This document shows, piece after piece, positions 44,899 through 52,402 of a stretch of DNA of 64,000 nucleotides (positions are counted from its first letter, which is position 1; each line of letters opens with the position of its first letter). The notes beneath the pieces were generated by a model. That model was not told the DNA's origin. It saw only the letters and a list, made by a program, of their open reading frames with translations, and ran no database searches. Where the stretch lies: contig NZ_CP038213.1 of assembly GCF_004526345.1 (NCBI RefSeq), positions 2,294,001 to 2,358,000 of the forward strand, read 5' to 3'. The stretch is from Ornithinimicrobium flavum. Lineage in GTDB: Bacteria; Actinomycetota; Actinomycetes; Actinomycetales; Dermatophilaceae. A program made the translations under genes and the position numbers.

Positions 44899-45756
44899 GT
44901 GAGCGACAGGTATGGGTCAGACGTCCTGAGCGGTGACTGGCGGGCCCCGACCCGCGGCCGGTCCCGGCCGGTCGAGGCCGAGACCGGTCTGGTCGTCGAG
45001 GACGTGGAGACCGGTTGGTGCGGCGCCGTGGTCCGCGTGGAGAAGGCCGGCGGCATGCAGGTCGTGCACCTGGAGGACCGGCGCGGACGGACCCGGGGGT
45101 TCCCGCTGGGTCCGGGCTTCCTCGTCGAGGGCGAGCCCGTCGTCCTCACCGTGCCCACGGCGGGGCGCAGCGCGGCAGCGACCGCCGCGGCCCGGACCCG
45201 GACGGCCAGCGGATCGGTCAAGGTCGTCGGTCACCGGGCGCGCGTGGCCAGCGGCTCCCGGATCTGGGTCGAGGGCCGGCACGACGCCGAGCTGGTCGAG
45301 AAGGTCTGGGGCGACGACCTGAGGGTGGAGGGCGTCGTCGTCGAGATGCTCGACGGGGTCGACGACCTGGCGGCCGAGATCCGCGCCTTCGCCCCCACCC
45401 CGGACCGCCGGCTGGGGATCCTCGTCGACCACCTCGTCCCGGGCACCAAGGAGAGCCGGATCGTGGCCGAGGCCGAGCGCGTCAGCCCCCACGCACGCAT
45501 CCTCGGCCACCCCTACGTCGACGTCTGGCAGTCGGTGAAGCCGGCCCGGCTGGGGCTGACCGCCTGGCCGGTGATCGAGCGGGGGCGGTCGTGGAAGCAC
45601 GGGGTCCTGGCCGAGCTCGGCTGGCCGCACGACTCCCAGGCGGACGTCGCGCGGGGCTGGAAGAAGATCCTGGGCACGGTACGTTCCTACAGTGACCTGG
45701 AACCGACGCTGCTCGCCAGCGTCGAAGAGCTGATCGACTTCGTCACGGTTCCATGA
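44899..45756 (+). CDS. DUF3097 family protein
   Basis: This 285-residue cytoplasmic protein begins [16 protein letters not shown] and has [20 protein letters not shown] (TOPRIM-like glutamate/aspartate pattern), [20 protein letters not shown] and [20 protein letters not shown]. It matches DUF3097, conserved across Actinobacteria, usually near hrcA-dnaJ and hemW. The function is unknown; the [11 protein letters not shown] and [12 protein letters not shown] segments resemble a TOPRIM nucleotidyl-transfer/hydrolase core. GTG 44899 lies eight bases after TACCGT. Confidence 0.85.
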   Translation: MSDRYGSDVLSGDWRAPTRGRSRPVEAETGLVVEDVETGWCGAVVRVEKAGGMQVVHLEDRRGRTRGFPLGPGFLVEGEPVVLTVPTAGRSAAATAAARTRTASGSVKVVGHRARVASGSRIWVEGRHDAELVEKVWGDDLRVEGVVVEMLDGVDDLAAEIRAFAPTPDRRLGILVDHLVPGTKESRIVAEAERVSPHARILGHPYVDVWQSVKPARLGLTAWPVIERGRSWKHGVLAELGWPHDSQADVARGWKKILGTVRSYSDLEPTLLASVEELIDFVTVP

Positions 45757-45776
45757 CCTCCAAAGGAGTGAGCGCA

Positions 45777-46284
45777 ATGACCCAGACTCCCCCCCCCCTA
45801 CGGCGGCCAACCGCCCCGGACCTCTCCCCCCGGCCAGGGCCCCACCTACGGCCAGCAGCCCCAGGACCGCCCCGGCGCCGGCTACCCCGCCCCGCAGGGC
45901 GGCGACCGCCCGGGCTCCCCGGTGGACGGCGAGGAGCGCACGATGATGCTCGTCGCCCACCTGTCGGCCCCGGCCTCCATGCTGCTGAGCGTCGGGTGGC
46001 TGCCCTTCCTCGGCCCCCTGCTCGTGTGGTTGTTCTACAAGGACCGCAGCCGGGCCGTGCGGACCGCGGCCGCCGGCGCCTTTAACTTCAACATCACGAT
46101 GACCATCGCCTCGGTCCTTACCTGGATCAGCGTGATCCTCACGCTGGGCATCGGCTTCCTCTGGGCGATCCCGATCTGGATCGTGCTCTTCCTCGTCCAG
46201 ATCTGGGCGCACGTGCGCGGGGCCATGGCCGCCACCCGGGGCGAGGTCTACGACTACCCCTTCCAGATCCGGCTGCTCAGCTGA
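45777..46284 (+). CDS. DUF4870 domain membrane protein (frameshift at a C10 tract)
   Basis: The protein has about 168 residues: a Pro/Gly/Gln-rich N-terminus of about 45 residues, then a DUF4870-type core ERTMMLVAHLSAPASMLL, WLPFLGPLLVWLFYKDRSRA and two further membrane segments ending in TLGIGFLWAIPIWIVLFLVQ. AAAGGAG precedes the ATG at 45777. A run of ten C at 45789-45798 throws the rest out of frame; nine C would restore PPPYGGQPP and the whole protein. Sequence error is likeliest; slippage is possible. Confidence 0.75.
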
Positions 46285-46307
46285 GCCGGCTCCCCGGCGG
46301 CTCGCCC

Positions 46308-46329
46308 GGCGTGTCAACCGCGACACGCC
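46308..46329 (+). terminator. Hairpin after the DUF4870 gene
   Basis: GGCGTGTC and GACACGCC are perfect eight-base arms around AACCGC, 24 bases after the DUF4870 stop codon. No T run follows on this strand, so it is a weak terminator candidate. A run of six A at 46339-46344 lies just beyond. Confidence 0.4.
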
Positions 46330-46359
46330 ATACCCGAGAAAAAAGTGGCCGCCGGGGGG

Positions 46360-46388
46360 TTGCGCTCCGCACGGCGGAGGGCTAGACA
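46360..46388 (+). promoter_or_regulatory. Promoter with no coding sequence downstream
   Basis: TTGCGC (46360-46365), a spacer of exactly 17 bases, and TAGACA (46383-46388) form one of the best sigma-70 type promoters in the window. Transcription would start near 46395. No plausible gene begins downstream on this strand before hemW, which runs the other way; see the candidate RNA. Confidence 0.5.
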
Positions 46389-46394
46389 TGTCCT

Positions 46395-46582
46395 ACGCAC
46401 TCCCGCAAGGGAGAGCGGGTCGCAAGACTCGTCGAGGATTCGATGATCCGACCGGTGCTCGCACCTGTCGGTGAACACCCTGGTGATGCAGGGCAGAGCC
46501 TCAGACACCTTCGCGGCCGTCCGGTCCATCACGGCTGGTCCGTGGCCCGGTTCGCGGACTCATGCTCCGCGAACCGGGCCAC
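46395..46582 (+). ncRNA. Candidate structured small RNA between DUF4870 and hemW
   Basis: The 426-base gap 46285-46710 has no convincing protein gene. Downstream of the 46360 promoter lie two adjacent stem-loops closed by GCAA tetraloops: CTCCC-GCAA-GGGAG (46400-46413), then GCGGGTC-GCAA-GACTCGT with wobble pairs. After about 100 bases comes a perfect 17-pair hairpin (GTGGCCCGGTTCGCGGA at 46542-46558, complement 46566-46582). Two GNRA loops on one strand favour a plus-strand RNA of about 190 bases. A minus-strand element is not excluded: a six-T run preceded by a CCGCCG/CGGCGG stem lies at 46339-46344. I match no known family. Confidence 0.35.
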
Positions 46583-46710
46583 ACCTCTGTGCGCCTCGGA
46601 CGTCGGCCCTGCTGGCTCATACCCGGCAGGGACTGCCTCATTGTGCGCCGCCCGGGTGCCGGGACGGCGACACCGCGGTGGCGTGTCGGTGAACTCCTCG
46701 ACGGTCGGTC

Positions 46711-47988
46711 TCAGCGGTCCTCGGCCAGCAGCCGGTGGACCACGGTGTCGGCGAGCAGCCGCCCGCGGAGGGTGAGCACGACCCGGCCGCCCACCGCCGC
46801 ACGACCGTCCACCAGCCCGTCGGCCACGAGCCCGGCCACGGCCGTGCGGCCGGCGCGCGTGAGCTCGGCCAGCGGCAGACCGTCGGCGAGCCGGACCCCC
46901 AGCAGCACCCGCTCGTCGGACCTCTCCGCGGGGCCCAGCACCTCCCGGGCGTGGGCGGGGCTGTCGCCCGCCCGCAGGCGGTCCGCGTAGGCACGGGGAT
47001 GTTTGACGTTCCACCACCTCACCCCGCCCACGTGGCTGTGCGCGCCCGGCCCGACCCCCCACCAGTCGCTGCCCCGCCAGTAGGCCAGGTTGTGCTCGCA
47101 CCGGGCCGACGGTGACCTGGCCCAGTTCGAGATCTCGTACCACCCGTACCCGGCGGCGGCCAGGACCTGCTCGGCCAGCTCGTACTTGTCCGCCTCGTCG
47201 TCGTCGTCGGGCGCCGGCACCTCACCGCGGCGCACCCGGGCGTGCAGCCTGGTCCCCTCCTCCACGACCAGCGCGTACGCGGACACGTGGTCGGGCGCCA
47301 GCGACGTCACCAGCTCCAGGCTGCGCCGCCAGTCCTCCAGCGACTCCCCCGGGGTGCCGTAGATGAGGTCGAGGCTGACCTGCATCCCGGCCTCCCGGAC
47401 GGCCAGCACGGCCCGCTCGACGTTGGCCGGGTCGTGGGTGCGGTCCAGGGTGCGCAGCACGTGCGGGACCGCTGATTGCATCCCCACGCTGACACGCGTG
47501 AACCCCTGCGCCGCAAGCCTCCCGGCGACCTCAGGGGTGACCGTGTCAGGGTTGGCCTCAGTGGTCACCTCGGCCCCCGGCGCCAACCCCCACCGGTCCC
47601 GTATGTCGTGCAGCAGCCCACCCAGCTGCTCCGGCGCGAGCATCGTCGGGGTGCCGCCGCCGACGAAGACGGTCGACACCGGTGGCGGGCCGCTCCCGCC
47701 ACCCCTGAGGACGGCGTCGGCCAGCGCGAGCTCGGCGTGGGCCGCGGCGAGGAAGGTGTCGGTCAGCGAGCGGCCCTCCGGCGAGGTCGCCCCCTTCCCC
47801 GGGATCGCGCCCCCCACCCCCAGCTCGGGCAGCGTGTAGGTGTTGAAGTCGCAGTAGCCACAGCGCACCCGGCAGAAGGGCACGTGGACGTAGACGGAGA
47901 AGGGACGGGACCCCATACCCTCCAGCGCCGCAGGCGGGAGCGAGCCGTCGGCCGGGGCGGGCTCACCGGGGGGGAACGCGGACGGCAT
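46711..47988 (-). CDS. hemW: Radical SAM protein HemW (coproporphyrinogen III oxidase-like heme chaperone)
   Basis: This 425-residue protein has the radical-SAM motif FSVYVHVPFCRVRCGYCDFN (CxxxCxxC, plus Phe in place of the extra Cys), VFVGGGTPTMLAPEQLGGLL, TTEANPDTVTPEVAGRLAAQ, RVSVGMQSAVPHVLRTLDRT and YEISNWARSPSARCEHNLAY. The CDFN form is typical of HemW, which inserts heme, rather than of true HemN. ATG 47988 is chosen; the open frame runs on to 48114 into the flanking repeat. In related genomes hemW lies right after lepA; here trmB and the DUF559 cassette separate them. Confidence 0.9.
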   Translation of the reverse strand: MPSAFPPGEPAPADGSLPPAALEGMGSRPFSVYVHVPFCRVRCGYCDFNTYTLPELGVGGAIPGKGATSPEGRSLTDTFLAAAHAELALADAVLRGGGSGPPPVSTVFVGGGTPTMLAPEQLGGLLHDIRDRWGLAPGAEVTTEANPDTVTPEVAGRLAAQGFTRVSVGMQSAVPHVLRTLDRTHDPANVERAVLAVREAGMQVSLDLIYGTPGESLEDWRRSLELVTSLAPDHVSAYALVVEEGTRLHARVRRGEVPAPDDDDEADKYELAEQVLAAAGYGWYEISNWARSPSARCEHNLAYWRGSDWWGVGPGAHSHVGGVRWWNVKHPRAYADRLRAGDSPAHAREVLGPAERSDERVLLGVRLADGLPLAELTRAGRTAVAGLVADGLVDGRAAVGGRVVLTLRGRLLADTVVHRLLAEDR

Positions 47989-48036
47989 ACCCTGCAGTCT
48001 CCCAGACCTGCGGACCAGGACCGACTCAGTCGCGAT

Positions 48037-48098
48037 CGGGGCACGTGCCCCGCTTCTGTCGACCGAGGCTCGACATCCCCGACGCAACGGGGCACCGG
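48037..48098 (+). repeat. Left inverted repeat flanking the DUF559 gene
   Basis: It begins with the perfect 16-base palindrome CGGGGCACGTGCCCCG (48037-48052). GTGCCCCG (48045-48052) also pairs with CGGGGCAC (48088-48095), enclosing an inner hairpin TGTCGA-ccgaggc-TCGACA. The block order GCACGTGCCCCG, GTCGACCGAG, CCGACGCAA, CGGGGCAC is repeated, reverse-complemented, at 49141-49204. Confidence 0.75.
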
Positions 48099-48117
48099 CC
48101 ACGCTCACCGGCATGAC

Positions 48118-49032
48118 TCAGGCGTGGCCGGGAAAGAAACGGCGCCATTCCTGGCTGCGGCGGCCGACGGGGAGTCCGCGTTGGTGGAAGATGCGGGCCA
48201 GCCGCTCCACGGTCCGACCGGGCGTCCGGTAGATGTCCTTGCCGACCAGCGTGACGATCCGCCACTCGGCGTCCTCGAACTCCTCCCGGCGCCCCAGGTC
48301 GGCCTCCCACTGCTCCTCACGTTCGACATGGTGCCGCCCGTCGTACTCCACGGCGGTCCGCGTGGCGCGGTCGCCGGCGTCGAGACGTCGGCGCAGGTAG
48401 CCGTGGTCGTCGTGGAAGCGGAGGTCGGTCTCGAGCTCCGGCAGCCCGGCGAGCACGCGGAGCAGCCGGCACCGGGTCTCCATCGGCGAGTCGACACCCT
48501 GGCGCACCAGTCGGGACGCTCGCCTGGCCAGCCGGGAGCCACGGCCGCTCGCGGCGTCGGCGGCGGCGACCAGTGCCTCGGGCGTGGTGCGTCCGCGCCG
48601 CACCAGGCTGTCGCCGAGGATGACGAGGTCCACGAGGTTGAGCTGCGCGGCCATGTCGAGGAAGGTGTCCACCGGGGTGGTGACGGGCACACCCCGGAAG
48701 ACGGTCGGGACCCGGGCCGAGGAGTGGACCAGCACATCGCTGCGGTCGGAGCGGGGTGTCCCGCGCGGGACGCTGACGTGGAGCCGCTCGCTGAGCGGCG
48801 CCACCGCGCGGTAGAGGGCCGCAGCCGTGTGGTGGGAGACGAACGCCGCCCGATGCGTGGCGAGCAGTGCCGCCCTCGCCTCGACGTAGCCGTCGACCTT
48901 GACCTGGTGGGAGATGTAGACGCCCCGCAGGAGCAACCGGTACCGGCCGGACGTCAACGCATGGTGCGTGATTCCGGCGGCCAGGGCCGCCTTCCGGCTG
49001 AAGGGCTTGGTGGTGTCGAGCTGCGGGCGCAT
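48118..49032 (-). CDS. AbiEi-like winged-helix / DUF559 endonuclease-domain protein
   Basis: The protein has 304 residues. The N-terminal 60 (FSRKAALAAGITHHALTSGR, LLLRGVYISHQVK) form the winged-helix domain annotated as type IV antitoxin AbiEi-like. A middle domain carries FRGVPVTTPVDTFLDMAAQL. The C-terminal third is DUF559 (Vsr-like, PD-(D/E)xK fold) with SPMETRCRLLRVLAGLPELE, RTAVEYDGRHHVEREEQWEA and WRIVTLVGKDIYR; Glu and Asp of METR and VEYD are likely metal ligands. Such proteins recur in many copies in Actinobacteria with unknown function. No partner toxin gene is adjacent. It is flanked on both sides by related inverted repeats. Confidence 0.8.
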   Translation of the reverse strand: MRPQLDTTKPFSRKAALAAGITHHALTSGRYRLLLRGVYISHQVKVDGYVEARAALLATHRAAFVSHHTAAALYRAVAPLSERLHVSVPRGTPRSDRSDVLVHSSARVPTVFRGVPVTTPVDTFLDMAAQLNLVDLVILGDSLVRRGRTTPEALVAAADAASGRGSRLARRASRLVRQGVDSPMETRCRLLRVLAGLPELETDLRFHDDHGYLRRRLDAGDRATRTAVEYDGRHHVEREEQWEADLGRREEFEDAEWRIVTLVGKDIYRTPGRTVERLARIFHQRGLPVGRRSQEWRRFFPGHA

Positions 49033-49140
49033 TCTCCGACCCTGCCCTGTTGCGCAGCCGATCGGCGGAGGTTGTCCACAGGCGTGCAGGGCCGTCGGCA
49101 TGACCCGGGTCGCCGCACCCACCCACCTCCCCCAACACCA

Positions 49141-49204
49141 GCGAGTGCCCCGGTCGCGTCGGCCGTTCGGGCGCTCGATCGACGTTTCCGGGGCACGTGC
49201 CGCC
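49141..49204 (-). repeat. Right inverted repeat flanking the DUF559 gene
   Basis: GTGCCCCG (49145-49152) and CGGGGCAC (49189-49196) pair across 36 bases, and CGGGGCAC continues into GTGCCG, an incomplete version of the left palindrome. Read on the minus strand, the blocks GCACGTGCCCCG (49200-49189), GTCGATCGAG (49183-49174), CCGACGCGA (49162-49154) and CGGGGCAC (49152-49145) follow the same order and spacing as the left repeat. Confidence 0.75.
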
Positions 49205-49237
49205 GCCGGGGGCCGCCGCCGGGGGCCGTCGCCGGGT

Positions 49238-50008
49238 CTACCGCAGGGCGTAGGCGAGGTCGGTGATGGTGCGACCCGCCTCGGTGCCGCGCCGCTCGAA
49301 GCGGGTCACCGGCCGCAGCGGCGCCCGGTCGGTCGACACCAGCCGCAGGCGCGGCTCGGCGCCCACGACCTCGCGCATCGCCACCGCGTAGTCGTCCCAG
49401 TCGGTCGCCAGCCGCCAGGTGCCGTCCGGCGTCAGCAGGTCGGCGACCGTGGCGGCGAACTCCGGGGTGACGATCCGTCGCTTGTGGTGGCGTGCCTTGG
49501 GCCACGGGTCGGGGAAGAAGGTCCAGACCTCGCGCACCGTCCCGGGCTCCAGCATGGTCCGCAGGGACACGGCGGCGTCCGCCTCCACGACGCGCAGGTT
49601 GGGCAGCGCCGCACCCCCCGTCGCGGTCTCCATCTTGGCCAGGGCGTGCCCGATCCCGGGCCGCCAGACCTCGAAGGCCAGGAAGTCCCGACCGGGCTCC
49701 TGCAGGGCACCGGCGACGAGGGCGTCACCGGACCCCGACCCGACCTCGACCACGAGGGGGGCCCGCCGCCCGAAGACCTCCTCCGGGTCGAGCCGGTAGG
49801 CCGGGTCCACGACCGTGGACCCCTCGCCCGCGGGTCGCGGCACCTCGAGCACGACGCGATCGGCCCACCGGTCCCACGCCGCCTGGTGGGTGCGCGGCAT
49901 GCGCCCGCCCCGCCGGGTGAACGACCGGGTGCGGGCCAGCGGCCTGGGCCCGATGACCGGGTGGCGCAGGGCGAAGTGGCCGGGCGGCGGCGTCGGGGAG
50001 CCGGTCAC
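49238..50008 (-). CDS. trmB: tRNA (guanine-46-N7)-methyltransferase
   Basis: This 256-residue SAM-dependent enzyme has [20 protein letters not shown] (SAM loop), [40 protein letters not shown] (family signature FPDPWPKxRHxKRR) and [16 protein letters not shown]. It adds m7G46 in the tRNA variable loop. The GTG start overlaps the lepA stop (GTGA). Confidence 0.9.
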   Translation of the reverse strand: MTGSPTPPPGHFALRHPVIGPRPLARTRSFTRRGGRMPRTHQAAWDRWADRVVLEVPRPAGEGSTVVDPAYRLDPEEVFGRRAPLVVEVGSGSGDALVAGALQEPGRDFLAFEVWRPGIGHALAKMETATGGAALPNLRVVEADAAVSLRTMLEPGTVREVWTFFPDPWPKARHHKRRIVTPEFAATVADLLTPDGTWRLATDWDDYAVAMREVVGAEPRLRLVSTDRAPLRPVTRFERRGTEAGRTITDLAYALR

Positions 50009-51867
50009 TTCTTGGTCTTCTCGACCGCCGACCCGTCCTGGGAGAGCGCGGCGATGAAGGCCTCCTGCGGCACCTCGACGGAGCCGACCATCTTCATCCG
50101 CTTCTTGCCCTCCTTCTGCTTCTCCAGCAGCTTGCGCTTGCGGCTGATGTCACCGCCGTAGCACTTGGCCAGCACGTCCTTGCGGATGGCGCGGATGGTC
50201 TCGCGGGCGATGACGCGCGCCCCGATCGCCGCCTGCACCGGCACCTCGAACTGCTGCCGCGGGATGAGCTCCTTGAGCTTGCCCGCCATCTGCACGCCGT
50301 AGGCGTAGGCCTTGTCGCGGTGCACGATCGAGCTGAAGGCGTCCACCGTGTCGCCCTGCAGCAGGATGTCCACCTTGACGAGGTCGGCCTCCTGCGTCCC
50401 GTCGGGCTCGTAGTCGAAGGACGCGTAGCCGCGGGTGCGGGACTTCAGGGCGTCGAAGAAGTCGAAGACGATCTCGGCCAGCGGGAGCGTGTAGCGCATC
50501 TCCACCCGCTCCGGGGAGAGGTAGTCCATCCCCCGCAGGGTGCCCCGCCTGCTCTGGCACAGCTCCATGATCGCGCCGATGAACTCGCTGGGCGCCAGGA
50601 TCGTGCTGCGCACGACCGGCTCGGTGATGGAGGCCACCCGGCCGGAGGGGAACTCGCTGGGGTTGGTGACCTCGATGACCTGCCCGTCGTCGAGCCTCAC
50701 CTCGTACTCCACGTTGGGGAGGGTGGAGATCAGGTCCAGGTTGAACTCGCGCTCCAGGCGCTCCCGCACGATCTCGAGGTGCAGCATGCCCAGGAAGCCC
50801 ACGCGGAAGCCGAAACCCAGCGCGGCGGAGGTCTCCGGCTCGTAGACGAGCGCCGCGTCGTTGAGCTTGAGGCGGTCCAGGGCGTCCCGGAGGATCGGGT
50901 AGTCGGAGCCGTCGATCGGGTAGAGACCCGAGAAGACCATCGGCCGCGGCTCCTTGTAGCCGGCCAGCGCCTGGGTAGCCGGGTTGCGCTCCCCCGTGAC
51001 GGTGTCGCCGACCTTGGACTGGCGGACGTCCTTCACCCCGGTGATGAGGTAGCCGACCTCGCCGACCCCCAGCCCCTTGCACGCCACCGGCTCCGGGCTG
51101 CTGACACCGATCTCGAGCAGCTCGTGGGTGGCGCGCGTCGACATCATCGCGATCCGCTCCCGCGGTGACAGGTGCCCGTCGATCACCCGCACGTAGGTGA
51201 CCACCCCGCGGTAGGTGTCGTAGACCGAGTCGAAGATCATCGCCCGGGCCGGGGCGTCGGCCCTGCCGACCGGCGGCGGGATCAGCTCGACGATCCGGTC
51301 CAGCAGCTCCGTGACCCCCTCGCCCGTCTTGCCGGAGACCTTCAGGACCTCCGACGGGTCGCAGCCGATGAGACCGGCCAGCTCCTCGGCGTACTTCTCC
51401 GGCTGGGCCGCCGGCAGGTCGATCTTGTTGAGGACCGGGATGATGGTGAGGTCGTTCTCCATCGCCAGGTAGAGGTTGGCCAGGGTCTGCGCCTCGATGC
51501 CCTGCGCCGCGTCGACGAGCAGCACCGCCCCCTCGCAGGCGGCCAGGCTGCGGCTCACCTCGTAGGTGAAGTCCACGTGCCCGGGAGTGTCGATCATGTT
51601 CAGGACGTGGGTGCCCGCCTCGACGGCCCAGGGCATGCGCACGGCCTGGGACTTGATAGTGATCCCCCGCTCGCGCTCGATGTCCATGCGGTCGAGGTAC
51701 TGCGCCCGCATCTGGCGCGCGTCGACGACGCCCGTCTCCTGCAGCATCCGGTCGGCCAGGGTGGACTTCCCGTGGTCGATGTGGGCGATGATGCAGAAGT
51801 TGCGGATCAGCTCGGGCGGGGTGGCCGCCGGCTGGGGCACCGTGGCGGGGCGGGCAAGGGGTGACAC
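50005..51867 (-). CDS. lepA: Elongation factor 4 (LepA)
   Basis: This 620-residue ribosome-associated GTPase has [20 protein letters not shown] (G1), [14 protein letters not shown] (G2), [20 protein letters not shown] (G3), [13 protein letters not shown] (G4) and the LepA-specific C-terminus [20 protein letters not shown] and [20 protein letters not shown]. It back-translocates or remodels stalled ribosomes. I place the start at GTG 51867 by family length. It is followed directly by trmB. Confidence 0.95.
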   Translation of the reverse strand: MSPLARPATVPQPAATPPELIRNFCIIAHIDHGKSTLADRMLQETGVVDARQMRAQYLDRMDIERERGITIKSQAVRMPWAVEAGTHVLNMIDTPGHVDFTYEVSRSLAACEGAVLLVDAAQGIEAQTLANLYLAMENDLTIIPVLNKIDLPAAQPEKYAEELAGLIGCDPSEVLKVSGKTGEGVTELLDRIVELIPPPVGRADAPARAMIFDSVYDTYRGVVTYVRVIDGHLSPRERIAMMSTRATHELLEIGVSSPEPVACKGLGVGEVGYLITGVKDVRQSKVGDTVTGERNPATQALAGYKEPRPMVFSGLYPIDGSDYPILRDALDRLKLNDAALVYEPETSAALGFGFRVGFLGMLHLEIVRERLEREFNLDLISTLPNVEYEVRLDDGQVIEVTNPSEFPSGRVASITEPVVRSTILAPSEFIGAIMELCQSRRGTLRGMDYLSPERVEMRYTLPLAEIVFDFFDALKSRTRGYASFDYEPDGTQEADLVKVDILLQGDTVDAFSSIVHRDKAYAYGVQMAGKLKELIPRQQFEVPVQAAIGARVIARETIRAIRKDVLAKCYGGDISRKRKLLEKQKEGKKRMKMVGSVEVPQEAFIAALSQDGSAVEKTKK

Positions 51868-51940
51868 GCTGGGTCTCGACCTCGTCAGGTATGTCGTGGG
51901 CTGGGCAGTCCTCCCAGTGTCCCACGGCTCGCGGGTGAGG

Positions 51941-52393
51941 TCAGTCCGCGGCCACCGCGGACGGGCCGAGGAAGCGGACGAAGGCCCGGAGGCGACCGTC
52001 GCCGTGGTCCCGGATCTCGGCATACCCCAGCGACTCGTAGAAGGACCGCTGACCCGGCTCGTCGTCGGTGAGCAGCACCTGCTGGCGCACGTGCGCGAAC
52101 GGCTCCATCGCGGCCTGCACCAGGGCCCGGCCGACGCCCTCGCGCTGCAGCTCGGGACGGACGAGCACGTCCTGGAGGTAGGCGACGCTCGCCCCGTCGG
52201 ACAGCACGCGGGCCAGACCCAGCAGGTCACCGTCGTAGCGGGCCGTGACGACCCGGGTGGAGCCGTCGACGGCGGCCTCCAGGGCGTCCGGGTCGGTGGT
52301 GTAGGACGTCCATCCGACGGCGTCGTAGAGCGTCAGCAGCTCCTCGCGGCTCGGACGTTCATCGGCGGTGATGACGATCTCGTGGGAGGCCAC
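51941..52393 (-). CDS. GNAT family N-acetyltransferase
   Basis: This 150-residue protein has a standard GNAT core: [20 protein letters not shown] (strands 3-4) and the acetyl-CoA loop [20 protein letters not shown] (QREGVG form of Q/RxxGxG/A), ending [14 protein letters not shown]. The substrate is unknown. It lies nine bases after the fusion gene and is probably in one operon with it and the upstream GNAT-type gene. Confidence 0.85.
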   Translation of the reverse strand: MASHEIVITADERPSREELLTLYDAVGWTSYTTDPDALEAAVDGSTRVVTARYDGDLLGLARVLSDGASVAYLQDVLVRPELQREGVGRALVQAAMEPFAHVRQQVLLTDDEPGQRSFYESLGYAEIRDHGDGRLRAFVRFLGPSAVAAD

Positions 52394-52402
52394 GCCCCTA
52401 CC

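Noticed and set aside
43293..45221. Open frame continuing upstream of hrcA through fumC
   Set aside because: Antisense to fumC and DUF3097; HrcA begins at 43292 and the CIRCE site lies in the extension.
46314..46532. Minus-strand 72-codon ORF in the gene-free gap
   Set aside because: Composition is not protein-like, there is no ribosome site or leaderless box before it, and the region is better explained by hairpins.
48037..49204. Classical insertion sequence
   Set aside because: No transposase motif, the inverted repeats are imperfect and internal hairpins, and I see no target-site duplication.
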